DNA of 43,687 nt from JABMMZ01 sp964505065 (GTDB lineage: Bacteria > Bacteroidota > Bacteroidia > NS11-12g > UBA955): the NCBI GenBank assembly GCA_964505065.1, contig CAZDGF010000031.1, positions 1 to 43,687 on the forward strand. Direction: 5' to 3'. Every line of letters begins with the position of its first letter. Within the stretch, counting starts at the first letter, position 1. The position numbers and the translations under genes are program-made. Of this stretch, positions 26,453 through 35,084 are shown piece by piece. The notes under the pieces are model-generated. The model saw nothing but the letters and a program-made list of their open reading frames with translations. It had not been told where the DNA came from and did not search any database.

Positions 26453-26814
26453 TGAACGATATTTTAACGGAGCAAGACATTGAAAAATGGATGCATACGT
26501 TTTATGAAAAATTATTATCAGATAAAATAACTGCTCCTAAATTTGAAAGTTTGAATTTAAAAGCACATTTTCCTCATTTGGTAAATTTTTGGGCATTTGT
26601 ATTGCTCGAAAAAGAGGGTTACAAAACCAATGTTTTTGAAAAACATATACCTTTAAATTTAGAAAAAATACATTTTGATACTTGGCTAAAACATTTTATA
26701 AATACTACCAATGAGCTTTTTAAAGGCGAAAATGCAGAAATAGCAAAACAAAGAGTAAAGCTTTTGGCTTCTACATTTTACCATAAAATAAAAGGCGAGT
26801 GGGCTGAATTTTGA
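26452..26814 (+). CDS. Group III truncated haemoglobin
   Basis: The 120-residue globin has the group III pattern: LTEQDIEKWMHTFYEKLLSD at the start, FPHLVNFWAFVLLE in the middle, and KHIPLNLEKIHFDTWLKHF where His65 and His74 include the haem-binding histidine. Group III globins bind oxygen or NO, and a role in NO or redox protection is inferred for the family. The ATG overlaps the protease stop by one base. No regulator is nearby. Confidence 0.88.
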   Translation: MNDILTEQDIEKWMHTFYEKLLSDKITAPKFESLNLKAHFPHLVNFWAFVLLEKEGYKTNVFEKHIPLNLEKIHFDTWLKHFINTTNELFKGENAEIAKQRVKLLASTFYHKIKGEWAEF

Positions 26815-26920
26815 TTATTAAAATTAGAATTACCTATGGTTTAAGAATGAAACATTAATGAGAGATAATAAACGTATATTTTATAAAATTATCCCACACT
26901 TGCAGGCTTAAAAAACATAA

Positions 26921-27085
26921 CTAAAATATACTATAAAAGCTGAATTCAATTATTTTTTTTTGAGGCTCTTTGGTTAATTGATGGTTTAAACGCAATAGTT
27001 TACCTATAACTCTAACAGGCACTAAATGCAAAGCCAATAATCTTTGTCCAATAAGGTTGTCTATGCGTTTTTTTTTTAGTTGCAT
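26921..27085 (-). CDS. Possible small basic protein, 54 residues, or a gene remnant
   Basis: In the otherwise gene-free 26815-27172 stretch the minus strand holds an ATG frame of 54 codons. It starts MQLKKKRIDNLIGQRLLALH and continues LVPVRVIGKLLRLNHQLTKEP. The codon usage and Leu/Arg/Lys composition look protein-like rather than random AT-rich filler. I recognise no family. It could be the tail of a decayed gene such as a transposase, since the homopolymer runs (ten A, nine A on the coding strand) are frameshift-prone. The rest of the stretch shows nothing else but a promoter box at 27146. Confidence 0.35.
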   Translation of the reverse strand: MQLKKKRIDNLIGQRLLALHLVPVRVIGKLLRLNHQLTKEPQKKIIEFSFYSIF

Positions 27086-27145
27086 GACTAGGTGTAATAA
27101 TAAAATAAATCTATTTGATTTAGCTTAAAAATTACCAATTAAAAT

Positions 27146-27153
27146 TACTTTTG
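27146..27153 (+). promoter_or_regulatory. Putative -7 box TACTTTTG
   Basis: TACTTTTG fits TAnnTTTG and lies 19 bp before the ATG of the nitronate monooxygenase-like gene. A clear -33 box is missing. Confidence 0.35.
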
Positions 27154-27172
27154 TTGCAAGTTATTTATAAAC

Positions 27173-28117
27173 ATGGAAAATAAGATTTGTAAATTATTCA
27201 ATATTCAATATCCTATTATACAAGCAGGTATGATATGGTGTAGTGGCTGGCAATTAGCTGCTGCCGTTAGCAATGCAGGTGGCTTGGGGCTTATTGGAAG
27301 TGGCAGTATGTATCCACACGTTTTAAGAGAACATATACAAAAATGCAAAGCAGCCACCAATAAGCCTTTTGGTGTAAATGTGCCTTTGCTTTACCCAAAT
27401 ATAGAAGAACATATTGCTATAATTATAGAAGAAGGTGTAAAAATAGTATTTACCAGTGCGGGCAATCCTGCAACATGGACACAGCATTTAAAACAACATG
27501 GTATAACCGTACTACATGTTATTGCCAATACAAAATTTGCTAAAAAATGTGAGCAAAGTGGTGTAGATGCCATAGTAGCCGAAGGTTTTGAAGCGGGCGG
27601 ACACAATGGGCGAGAAGAAACCACCACACTTTGCTTAATACCAATGATAAAACAAGTAACAAATTTACCTTTGATAGCAGCAGGGGGTATAGGTAGTGGG
27701 CAGGCTATGGCAGCGGCTTTGTGTTTGGGTGCTGATGGGGTGCAAGTGGGCAGTGCTTTTGCTGCTACTGTTGAAAGCAGTGCACACATTAATTTCAAAC
27801 AAAAAATTACCAATTTAAACGATGGCGATACAGAACTTTCTTTAAAGCAATTAACCCCTGTACGTTTAGTTAAAAATAACTTTTATGATTTAATAAAACA
27901 AGCAGAAAACAATGGCGCAACAAAAGAAGAATTAGAAATACTATTGGGCAGAGGCAGAGCAAAAAAAGGCATGTTTGAAGGCGATATGGTAAATGGCGAA
28001 TTAGAAATAGGGCAAGTAGCTGCTACCATAAAAGAAATATTACCTGCTGCCAAAGTTGTGCAAAATATGGTAAAAGAGTATAATGAAACAATCAAACAAC
28101 TATCTCCATTTGTGTAA
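27173..28117 (+). CDS. Nitronate monooxygenase / FabK-like flavoprotein
   Basis: The 314-residue TIM-barrel flavoprotein starts KLFNIQYPIIQAGMIWCSGWQLAAAVSNAGGLGLIG, typical of the 2-nitropropane dioxygenase group. AEGFEAGGHNGR (136-147) holds His144, LPLIAAGGIGSG (166-176) and GADGVQVGSAF (187-196) bind FMN phosphate. Members either oxidise alkyl nitronates or act as enoyl-ACP reductase II (FabK) in fatty-acid synthesis, and sequence alone does not separate them here. It has its own upstream region and is followed by a repeat-rich 186-bp spacer. Confidence 0.87.
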   Translation: MENKICKLFNIQYPIIQAGMIWCSGWQLAAAVSNAGGLGLIGSGSMYPHVLREHIQKCKAATNKPFGVNVPLLYPNIEEHIAIIIEEGVKIVFTSAGNPATWTQHLKQHGITVLHVIANTKFAKKCEQSGVDAIVAEGFEAGGHNGREETTTLCLIPMIKQVTNLPLIAAGGIGSGQAMAAALCLGADGVQVGSAFAATVESSAHINFKQKITNLNDGDTELSLKQLTPVRLVKNNFYDLIKQAENNGATKEELEILLGRGRAKKGMFEGDMVNGELEIGQVAATIKEILPAAKVVQNMVKEYNETIKQLSPFV

Positions 28118-28119
28118 GT

Positions 28120-28303
28120 AATAATAAACCACCCCCTGCCCCCTCCAAAGGAGGGGAATTAAAACCAAAACTTCTCAAATATTGAACCAAATATAATCCC
28201 CCCCCAAAAATAAACAATTTAGCAATTCAACTTATCCCCCTGCTAAAGCAGAGGGCAATTAACAATATAACAATTTAACAATTAAACAAACCCCATAATT
28301 ACT
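28120..28303. repeat. Intergenic hairpin repeats between the NPD-like gene and fhs
   Basis: The spacer holds CCCCTCC-AAA-GGAGGGG (28140-28156), a 7-bp stem, and a second hairpin centred on CTGC-TAAA-GCAG (28240-28251). Repeats of this C-rich type are common between Bacteroidota genes. The first may act as a terminator for the upstream gene but has no T-run after it. Confidence 0.55.
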
Positions 28304-29971
28304 ATGAAATCAGACATACAAATATCAAGAGAAACCGCTTTATTGCCTATAAATACTATTGCGAATAGCTTAAATATTCCAGATGATAATATTATAAACT
28401 ACGGCAAGTATAAAGCTAAAATTACACTCAATACCATTAACGAAGATGCTTTAGCAAAAAGCAATTTAATATTGGTAACGGCTATTTCTCCCACCAAGGC
28501 AGGTGTTGGCAAAACAGTAACAAGCGTTAGCCTTTCTTTAGGTTTAAATAAAATAGGTAAAAAAAGCATTGTTGCCTTGCGAGAACCCTCATTAGGTCCT
28601 GTATTTGGTATGAAAGGCGGTGCTGCTGGTGGCGGCTATGCCCAAGTGTTGCCTATGGAGGATATTAATTTACATTTTACTGGCGATTTTCATGCCATAA
28701 CTTGTGCTAATAATACTTTAGCGGCATTGTTGGATAATTACCAATACAACCATATAAATACCGATAAAGCCCTAAAGCAAATTGTATGGAAACGTGTGTT
28801 AGATGTAAACGACCGCTCTTTGCGTTATATTACCACTGGCTTGGGTGGACGTACAAATGGCTTACCGCAGGAGGCTGGTTTTGATATTACTACAGCTTCA
28901 GAAATTATGGCAATAATGTGCCTTGCCCAAAGCGAAGAAGATTTGTTGCAAAGGCTTAACAATATTTTATTGGGTTATAAATTAGATAATACGCCATTTA
29001 CTGTAAATGATTTGGGCGTAGCCGATGCACTTTGTATTTTATTGCGCGATGCTTTACTTCCTAATTTGGTACAAACTACCGAAAATACTCCTGCCATTAT
29101 TCATGGTGGTCCTTTTGCCAATATTGCCCATGGTTGCAATTCTATTTTAGCTACAAAAATGGCAATGTCATTGAGCGATTATGTAGTTACGGAAGCTGGT
29201 TTTGGTAGTGATTTGGGTGCCGAAAAATTTTTAGACATTAAATGCAGAATAGCCAATTTGCAACCCAAAGCCACAGTATTAGTAATAACTACCCAAGCTT
29301 TAAAAAACCATTCTGGATTATTAGAAGAAGATGCTAAAAAGCCTAATTTAGAAGCCCTTAAACAAGGTATTCCAAATATGGAAAGGCATATAGAAAATTT
29401 AAAATCTTTTGGGCAAAGTGTAATAGTTAGTTTGAATAAATTTTATTTTGATATAGAAGATGAAATAACATTTTTAAGCCAATGGTGTGTGGAAAAAAAT
29501 GTAGCTTTTGCCATTAACAATGCCTTTGTAAATGGGGGAGAGGGTGCTAAAGATTTAGCGCAAACAGTAGTAGATACCATAGAAAACAATACTTCAAAAA
29601 CTATTCAATTTCAATATGCATTAACGGATAGTATAGAGCAAAAAATAAGCAAAATAGCCACTAATATATACCGAGCAATCGAGGTGGAGTTTAACAACAA
29701 AGCAAAGTTGGCTTTAGCTAAAATAGAAAAAAATGGTTGGGCGAATTTGCCTATTTGTATTGCCAAAACCCAATATTCATTTACAGATAATGCCAAAATA
29801 AGCGGTGCGCCTATAAATCATACTTTGCATATAGAAGATTTAATTGTTAACCTTGGCGCTGGTTTTATAGTAGCCGTAGCAGGTGAGATAATGCGTATGC
29901 CAGGCTTACCCAAAGTGCCTGCCGCTTATGGTATGAAAATAAATAATGGCATTATTGAAGGCTTGAGCTAA
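28304..29971 (+). CDS. fhs: Formate-tetrahydrofolate ligase
   Basis: The 555-residue enzyme makes 10-formyl-tetrahydrofolate from formate, tetrahydrofolate and ATP. It shows the P-loop ISPTKAGVGKTVTS (61-74), REPSLGPVFGMKGGAAGGGYAQVLP, GDFHAITCANN and the C-terminal GEIMRMPGLPKVPAAYG. The length is normal for bacterial Fhs. It feeds one-carbon metabolism for purines and formyl-methionine. It converges on the btuF-like gene with a hairpin at 29990-30012 between them. Confidence 0.96.
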   Translation: MKSDIQISRETALLPINTIANSLNIPDDNIINYGKYKAKITLNTINEDALAKSNLILVTAISPTKAGVGKTVTSVSLSLGLNKIGKKSIVALREPSLGPVFGMKGGAAGGGYAQVLPMEDINLHFTGDFHAITCANNTLAALLDNYQYNHINTDKALKQIVWKRVLDVNDRSLRYITTGLGGRTNGLPQEAGFDITTASEIMAIMCLAQSEEDLLQRLNNILLGYKLDNTPFTVNDLGVADALCILLRDALLPNLVQTTENTPAIIHGGPFANIAHGCNSILATKMAMSLSDYVVTEAGFGSDLGAEKFLDIKCRIANLQPKATVLVITTQALKNHSGLLEEDAKKPNLEALKQGIPNMERHIENLKSFGQSVIVSLNKFYFDIEDEITFLSQWCVEKNVAFAINNAFVNGGEGAKDLAQTVVDTIENNTSKTIQFQYALTDSIEQKISKIATNIYRAIEVEFNNKAKLALAKIEKNGWANLPICIAKTQYSFTDNAKISGAPINHTLHIEDLIVNLGAGFIVAVAGEIMRMPGLPKVPAAYGMKINNGIIEGLS

Positions 29972-29989
29972 TTTAATCATTTGAATTTT

Positions 29990-30012
29990 TTTGAATACAA
30001 GTAGTATTCAAA
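29990..30012. terminator. Hairpin between convergent fhs and btuF-like genes
   Basis: TTTGAATAC-AAGTA-GTATTCAAA forms a 9-bp stem with a 5-nt loop in the 56-bp convergent spacer. No U-tract follows it in either direction, so this is a weak or factor-assisted terminator at best. Confidence 0.4.
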
Positions 30013-30027
30013 ACATTAATTATAATT

Positions 30028-31116
30028 CTAATTCACTTTTTGATAAAAATGAAGCGCATTCAATTTATTTGGATTATTGAATATCATTTTCAAATCTTCT
30101 AAAATCCAATCGGGGCGGGCAGCACCTATTTCCCAAAAGGCATTTCCTCCTACGCTATTTTCCTGTTTATTGTTATTAAAAATAGTATTTAAGCCAAAGG
30201 GTTTAAACAATTGATAACGCTTATCGGCAATAGCCAATTCTTGTTTGGTTTTATATTGGTTGGTATGTATCCAAATATCAGCATTTTTGGCAGTTTGCAA
30301 TACCTCTTCTAAATGTAAGCTGTATGAAAATAATGGCACTTTATGTTTAAATAAATATATACCACCTGCATCATCTATCAGCTTGGCTGTAAAACTATTG
30401 CCGCCTGCCACAAACCAATTATCGCCAAATGGTGCATCTGCCATTATTTTTGGTTTTTTAGCCAATGGGTTCTTGTTTTTTATTTGATTGTAATTATTGG
30501 CAATCATATTGAAAAGAGAATCAGCATAGCGATATTTATGCGTTATAACACCAAAAAACTTTAGCCACTCTGCTCTTGCCAATGGGTGTTGCTCTTTAAA
30601 ATTATCGCAATAAATTATTTTAACACCAAATTTTTCTAAGGTTTCGTATTCTTGCTTTTGTGTTCCGCTAAATGAGCTTACAATTAAATAATGAGGCTTT
30701 AGGGCTATTATTTTTTCTATTTGTAATTGCCCCTCTTCGCCTATTTCTAATGTTTTTTTCTGTTTATAATTTTGAAGAATTAAAGAATCGTTGTAGTACT
30801 TAATATTATCTATAGCAACAATGCTATTTTGCATTTGCAAAGCTTCTAAAAAACCTGCAAATACTGTAGATAATACTGCAATTCTTGGTTTTAAGATTGT
30901 AGTATCTAAAACAATTTTCTGTGTATCTTTTTCTGCTATATAATAAAGTGAAAAATGCTTATCACTTTGTTGGGCTATGGCAAATAATTTTGAATAAGCT
31001 ATGGGTAAAAAAACTTGCTTTTCAAAGCCATTATTTTGCCTATTATTTTTACAACTTATAAAAAATAAAAACACAGCCATATAGCTTATCATACAACTGT
31101 GTTTTATGTTTTTCAT
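30028..31116 (-). CDS. btuF: BtuF-like periplasmic cobalamin-binding lipoprotein
   Basis: The 362-residue lipoprotein (lipobox FFISC, Cys22) has the two-lobed layout of class III ABC binding proteins: PRIAVLSTVFAGFLEALQMQNSIVAID, LKPHYLIVSSFSGTQKQEYETLEKFGVKIIY, a connecting helix, and DNWFVAGGNSFTAKLIDDAGG. BtuF delivers cobalamin to BtuCD. The B12 assignment rests on position: it follows btuG- and btuB-like genes downstream of a cobalamin riboswitch. A haem or siderophore binder would look similar. No BtuC or BtuD gene is in the window. A 195-bp hairpin-rich spacer separates it from the btuG-like gene, so it may be expressed less or separately. Confidence 0.8.
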   Translation of the reverse strand: MKNIKHSCMISYMAVFLFFISCKNNRQNNGFEKQVFLPIAYSKLFAIAQQSDKHFSLYYIAEKDTQKIVLDTTILKPRIAVLSTVFAGFLEALQMQNSIVAIDNIKYYNDSLILQNYKQKKTLEIGEEGQLQIEKIIALKPHYLIVSSFSGTQKQEYETLEKFGVKIIYCDNFKEQHPLARAEWLKFFGVITHKYRYADSLFNMIANNYNQIKNKNPLAKKPKIMADAPFGDNWFVAGGNSFTAKLIDDAGGIYLFKHKVPLFSYSLHLEEVLQTAKNADIWIHTNQYKTKQELAIADKRYQLFKPFGLNTIFNNNKQENSVGGNAFWEIGAARPDWILEDLKMIFNNPNKLNALHFYQKVN

Positions 31117-31160
31117 CGTTTTAGTTTTTAAGTTTTATATGTGAGTTCAGATTAATTTAA

Positions 31161-31191
31161 AAAGTTCAGACATTGCGTCATTCTGAACTTT
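31161..31191 (-). terminator. Hairpin after the btuG-like gene
   Basis: AAAGTTCAGA (31161-31170) pairs with TCTGAACTTT (31182-31191). Read on the minus strand the stem ends in a short T-run, so it can attenuate transcription between the btuG-like and btuF-like genes. Confidence 0.4.
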
Positions 31192-31210
31192 TTTGCTCTG
31201 AAAAAAGATT

Positions 31211-31269
31211 CAGAATCTACTTTAATTTCAGATTCTGTATAATTTTGCGAAGCCTCCCGCACGTGCGGG
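31211..31269. repeat. Palindromes in the btuF-btuG spacer
   Basis: CAGAATCT (31211-31218) pairs with AGATTCTG (31230-31237), and CCCGCACGTGCGGG (31256-31269) is a perfect 14-bp palindrome, GC-rich against an AT-rich background. These resemble dispersed Bacteroidota intergenic repeats around ACAGAATGAC. Confidence 0.55.
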
Positions 31270-31311
31270 ATACAGAATGACCAAAGATTCATTCAATCTA
31301 ACTTACTTTTA

Positions 31312-32349
31312 TTAATAATTAAATATTATTTTACTTGGCACAATACCAGCGGTAAATTCTTTTTGTTTTACACCATTCGCATTGTAAATATATACTTTTC
31401 CCTCGCTTGTATAATCGCCTGCATCGGTTACATATATTTCGCCATCTTTGTTAATATTAAAGCCATAAATGTTGCCCGATGCTGTTAATACTTCTGTAGG
31501 TGTGCCACTTGTAGCTGTTGTAGATATGCGGTATAATTTTTTGTTGCCAAAGGTAAAATACAAATTGTTGTTATAACTTAAAATGCTGCCACCATAGCTT
31601 CCTGTTGAAAGGGCAAAAGTACGTTCTATTTTTGCACTGTCTTGATTTACAAATACAATTTTACCATTTTCGGTAACTGTGCCTGTATTAAAATCTACTG
31701 CACCTAAGCAAAGAAATGCTAATTTTGTAGTGCCTACATTTACCACATTGGCTAATCCCGAGCCTACTATCAATGAGTCTATAACCATATTGTCTGTGCC
31801 ATTTATAACAAAAAGTTTATTTGAATAGGCTTTGCATACATATACTTTATTGTTCAATATTGCCATATTATCTGTAGATGTTTTTACATTTATAGTACTT
31901 GTAATGCTATTGGTTGTTAAATTCAAAACGCTCATATTGTTATCAAATTGAGAGATATAAGCTTTAGTTTCATTTACTTTTAATACCGCCCTTGGTTGGT
32001 TTACAGTAATAGTAGTTACCGATTTAAAATCGCTCACATTTACTACTTCTATTTTATTGCTATTATTTACCACAATGTAGTATTTGCCATTTATTTCTGT
32101 AATAGATTGCACTACATCGCCCAGTGGACGACCATTGGCACTTTTAAATACTTCCGAATAACTACTTGTGCCTGGTTTATATACACCTACACTACCATTC
32201 GATTTTAAAAAACCGCCTTCGTTTACAATAATAGCACCCCTTGTATCAGGTGTTATTACAGTTGTTTCCTCATCTTTACACGCATTAAAAATTAGTGTGC
32301 TGCTTAATACTAACATTAGCGTTAGTTTGTTGATTGTTGTTTTGTTCAT
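31312..32349 (-). CDS. btuG: BtuG-like surface beta-propeller lipoprotein
   Basis: The 345-residue protein has a lipobox (STLIFNAC, Cys24) followed by an acidic stretch KDEE, which in Bacteroidota often marks export to the outer face. The rest is a string of propeller blades: GAIIVNEGGFLKSNGSVGVY, YYIVVNNSNKIEVVNVSDF, KAYISQFDNNMSVLNL, KVYVCKAYSNKLFVI and GEIYVTDAGDYTSEGKVYIYN. Known BtuG proteins of Bacteroides are seven-bladed lipoproteins that hold B12 very tightly and hand it to BtuB. Position between btuB and btuF behind a B12 riboswitch supports this role. A generic YncE/DUF5074 protein is the alternative. Confidence 0.83.
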   Translation of the reverse strand: MNKTTINKLTLMLVLSSTLIFNACKDEETTVITPDTRGAIIVNEGGFLKSNGSVGVYKPGTSSYSEVFKSANGRPLGDVVQSITEINGKYYIVVNNSNKIEVVNVSDFKSVTTITVNQPRAVLKVNETKAYISQFDNNMSVLNLTTNSITSTINVKTSTDNMAILNNKVYVCKAYSNKLFVINGTDNMVIDSLIVGSGLANVVNVGTTKLAFLCLGAVDFNTGTVTENGKIVFVNQDSAKIERTFALSTGSYGGSILSYNNNLYFTFGNKKLYRISTTATSGTPTEVLTASGNIYGFNINKDGEIYVTDAGDYTSEGKVYIYNANGVKQKEFTAGIVPSKIIFNY

Positions 32350-32380
32350 GTTATTTTATTGTTGAATTGTTATATTGTTG

Positions 32381-32580
32381 CGGACACTGAGCTTGTCGAA
32401 GTGTATTGTTGAATTTTACGGACACTGAGCTTGTCGAAGTGTATTGTTGAATTTTACGGACACTGAGCTTGTCNNNNNNNNNNNNNNNNNNNNNNNNNNN
32501 NNNNNNNNNNNNNNNNNNNNNNNNNNNNNNNNNNNNNNNNNNNNNNNNNNNNNNNNNNNNNNNNNNNNNNNNNGAAGTGT
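32381..32580. repeat. 38-bp tandem repeat interrupted by a 100-N assembly gap
   Basis: Units beginning CGGACACTGAGCTTGTCGAA start at 32381, 32419 and 32457, an exact 38-bp period, and the third is cut by N from 32474 to 32573. The sequence after the gap (GAAGTGTATTGTTGAATT) continues the same unit. The true copy number is unknown. The array sits in the 294-bp spacer between the btuB and btuG-like genes. Confidence 0.9.
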
Positions 32581-32643
32581 ATTGTTGAATTGTTTGATTG
32601 TTATACTGACGGCTTTGTCATGTTGAGGAACGAAGCATTTTTT

Positions 32644-34515
32644 CTATTCTATATTAAATTTTAAAGTTAGTTGGTAATTGCTTAAAGGCATTGGTCGGTT
32701 TTCCATAATTTGATAATTGGTTTTTAATACATTATTGGCTTTAAAATAAAGCATAGATTCTATAAATTTGAACTTAAACCTATAGCCTACGCCTGCATTT
32801 ATAAGTGTATAGGCTGGTAGTTGGTAGGTTTTTGAATTATCGGAAGTGGTGTATCTTTCGCCTGTGTATTGCCCGCCTATTTCCAATAGCCAATGGCTAT
32901 AATGATAGCTGAATTGTGAAAATGCTGTATGAAAAGGCACATACATTAATTGCTTATTCAAGGCAGATATTTGCTGCTCGCTTACTTTTGTATTCTTGCT
33001 TTCTACATATTGGTAGCGTCCGTTTATTTTAAAAGAATGGGCTTTTAGCTTAATGCCATATTCCGATGAAATTTCAATACCATTGCTATGCACTTGCTTG
33101 GCATTGGTGGCTGTCCAAATACTTGAAGTAGCACTTGGCTGCCATAATATCCAATTGTTTACCTGATTGGCAAATACAGTAATACCACTCTTTAAATTCT
33201 TGTATTTTGTTTCAAAAGTAAGTTCTTGCTTATAGCCTCTTTCAGGCTTTAAATTTTTATTACCGCCTACATTCCAATAAAAATCGTTGAAAGAAGGCAC
33301 TCTATAACTTGCCGCCACATTGGCTTTTATTTTTAGCCATTTTAGCAAAGTATAATCCAAGCCAAAATCTGGTGCTAAAGGAGCTATGGTATCGTTTACC
33401 AATTGCAAACGTGCTGCTGCCGAAAGCTTTAATCTCTCCTTGTATTGCCAATGGTATTTGGCTAATAAAGACAATAAATTTCTTTTAGGACCATTGGTAT
33501 AGCCATCTGTTTTAGCCGTTGTATAAGTATTGTTTATTTGAAAATATAAAAATGAATTTTTTGTAGTAGATAGTTTTAAATCACTTTCTACTATCATCGT
33601 TTTTGCTTTGCTATATGCAGTTGGGTAATAGGCATTGTAGTAATTCAGTTCTTCAGTAAAATAGGCTATTTTATTGGTGTTAAACACTTTTTTATTGATT
33701 GCAAATAAATGTAAAAGCGTGTAGCGTGTGCTTTGGTCGTATTGTTTTTCTTTGGCATTGTTAACCACACCCATTGGGGGCGGCAGCTGTCTATTGGTTT
33801 CCATTAGCCATATTTTAGCAAAAAGGCTGTGTTTTTTAGCTGAAATATATTGTATTTCTTGCAAAATGCCTTTTTGTTCAAAAGCATTGTTCTCTTGCCT
33901 TTGAATGGGTTTATTGGGTAAAAATATGTTTTCGAACTCAAAATTATTTAACCCATTGCGATACAATATTCTTGTTTGAAATTTTAATTTTTTCTCGCCA
34001 TAAGCTGCACCCAAGGCTATTTGTTTTTGGTTAAAACTACCTGCTTGAAACTCGCCAAATATTCGTTTTTGCGCAATGTTTTTATTGTTCATATAAATAG
34101 CCCCTGCAAGTGTGCCATTGCCGCAAGTACTTGCATTTGCGCCTGTTTCTATGGTTGCATTATCCAAAAAGAAAGTGGGCAATAGGTTAAAATCCATTAT
34201 GCTGTTCATACAGCTTTGCAAATTTAGTCCATTCCACATAACAGCGGTATGCTGTGCGCCAAGCCCTCGCATACTTACGGTAGATAAACCGCCTAAGCCG
34301 TATTGTTTTACAAAAATTGCCGATTGTTTTTGTATGGCATCTGCCAATGTGTTTTCATTTTTTAATTGTAAATCAAATTTGGCTATGCCTGTAGTATTGG
34401 CATTGGCTTGTATGGTTACAGTGGCACTTTGCAAAAAAGCAAATGTATCTGCTTGGGCTTTTAGTTTAAAGCTTGTTAAAATACAAATACACGCTATGGC
34501 AAATACCTTTTTCAT
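32644..34515 (-). CDS. btuB: BtuB-like TonB-dependent outer-membrane receptor
   Basis: The 623-residue receptor has a signal peptide (MKKVFAIACICILTSFKLKAQ). Its plug domain contains LADAIQKQSAIFVKQYGLGGLSTVSMRGLGAQHTAVMWNGL and TLAGAIYM. Many barrel strands follow, ending in YQLTLKFNI with a C-terminal targeting pattern. It should carry cobalamin across the outer membrane with TonB energy. The cobalamin riboswitch in its leader (34637-34800) makes the substrate assignment strong. There is no N-terminal carboxypeptidase-like domain of SusC type, as expected for BtuB. Confidence 0.9.
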   Translation of the reverse strand: MKKVFAIACICILTSFKLKAQADTFAFLQSATVTIQANANTTGIAKFDLQLKNENTLADAIQKQSAIFVKQYGLGGLSTVSMRGLGAQHTAVMWNGLNLQSCMNSIMDFNLLPTFFLDNATIETGANASTCGNGTLAGAIYMNNKNIAQKRIFGEFQAGSFNQKQIALGAAYGEKKLKFQTRILYRNGLNNFEFENIFLPNKPIQRQENNAFEQKGILQEIQYISAKKHSLFAKIWLMETNRQLPPPMGVVNNAKEKQYDQSTRYTLLHLFAINKKVFNTNKIAYFTEELNYYNAYYPTAYSKAKTMIVESDLKLSTTKNSFLYFQINNTYTTAKTDGYTNGPKRNLLSLLAKYHWQYKERLKLSAAARLQLVNDTIAPLAPDFGLDYTLLKWLKIKANVAASYRVPSFNDFYWNVGGNKNLKPERGYKQELTFETKYKNLKSGITVFANQVNNWILWQPSATSSIWTATNAKQVHSNGIEISSEYGIKLKAHSFKINGRYQYVESKNTKVSEQQISALNKQLMYVPFHTAFSQFSYHYSHWLLEIGGQYTGERYTTSDNSKTYQLPAYTLINAGVGYRFKFKFIESMLYFKANNVLKTNYQIMENRPMPLSNYQLTLKFNIE

Positions 34516-34567
34516 TTCTTTCTTTTTTTAAGTAAAAAAGCAAAAGGGAATAATTGAATGGGATACA

Positions 34568-34589
34568 ATACCTTATAGCATAAAGGTAT
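34568..34589 (-). promoter_or_regulatory. Possible expression-platform hairpin of the B12 riboswitch
   Basis: ATACCTT (34568-34574) pairs with AAGGTAT (34583-34589) between the riboswitch core and the btuB start. It is a candidate for the part that changes shape with ligand, probably acting on translation because no U-tract follows. Confidence 0.35.
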
Positions 34590-34636
34590 AATGCATTCCA
34601 AGCCTTTTCTCCGAAAGCTTTGAAACTATGTTTTGA

Positions 34637-34800
34637 TAGCGGCAGGTCTTCTGACTTTTCCCCCTTTCTTTTTGAAAACCTTCCCATTTGCCAAGGCAAA
34701 CAGTGGTTATTAAAACCTATCAAAAGAAAAATTGCAAACGCAATTAGGAATTACAGCATCGGGAAATGTTAAGGATTTACACCTTATTCCCTTTTAATTT
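34637..34800 (-). ncRNA. Cobalamin (B12) riboswitch
   Basis: Read on the minus strand the leader shows GGTGTAAATCC, then CCCGATGCTGTAA, a middle part with AACCACTG and AAATGGGAAGG, and the end AGTCAGAAGACCTGCC. These are, in order, the conserved blocks of the B12 box and its core. It lies between a good promoter (34831-34860) and the btuB start at 34515. It should turn off btuB, and perhaps the btuG- and btuF-like genes, when adenosylcobalamin or a related cobalamin is plentiful. Confidence 0.92.
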
Positions 34801-34830
34801 AGTGTTTAAACTAAAACCGATAATCGGCTG

Positions 34831-34860
34831 CAAACATAAAGTTAAAAATGAGAAAAGCAA
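34831..34860 (-). promoter_or_regulatory. Promoter of the B12 uptake locus
   Basis: On the minus strand TTG (34858-34860), a 19-bp spacer and TATGTTTG (34831-34838) match the Bacteroidota primary-sigma consensus TTTG-N19-21-TAnnTTTG. Transcription would begin about 25 bp before the riboswitch. The remaining 34861-35061 is AT-rich and shows nothing else I can name. Confidence 0.7.
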
Positions 34861-35061
34861 TACTTTTGTTTAAAAAATGTTTAACAAACAGAAAAAGGTT
34901 AAACAAAAAAAGTGATAAAACCACACCCAGCAACCTCTCTGAAGTTTCATTTGGATAAACTATAAGGAAATAATAAAACATTTTACAACCATTTTATTAG
35001 AATGAAATAATTACAAATGTTAAATTTTGGAGTGTATAATATAATTAATAACTATTTTAAG

Positions 35062-35069
35062 TAATTTTG
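35062..35069 (+). promoter_or_regulatory. Putative -7 box TAATTTTG
   Basis: TAATTTTG fits TAnnTTTG and lies 15 bp before the ATG at 35085. It overlaps an in-frame TTG at 35067, which argues against that TTG as a start. Confidence 0.4.
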
Positions 35070-35084
35070 ACACAACAAAAATAT

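Noticed and set aside
34466..34723. Minus-strand frame of 85 codons in the btuB leader
   Set aside because: It lies over the B12 riboswitch end and the expression platform and has no protein-like signature; RNA structure explains the sequence.
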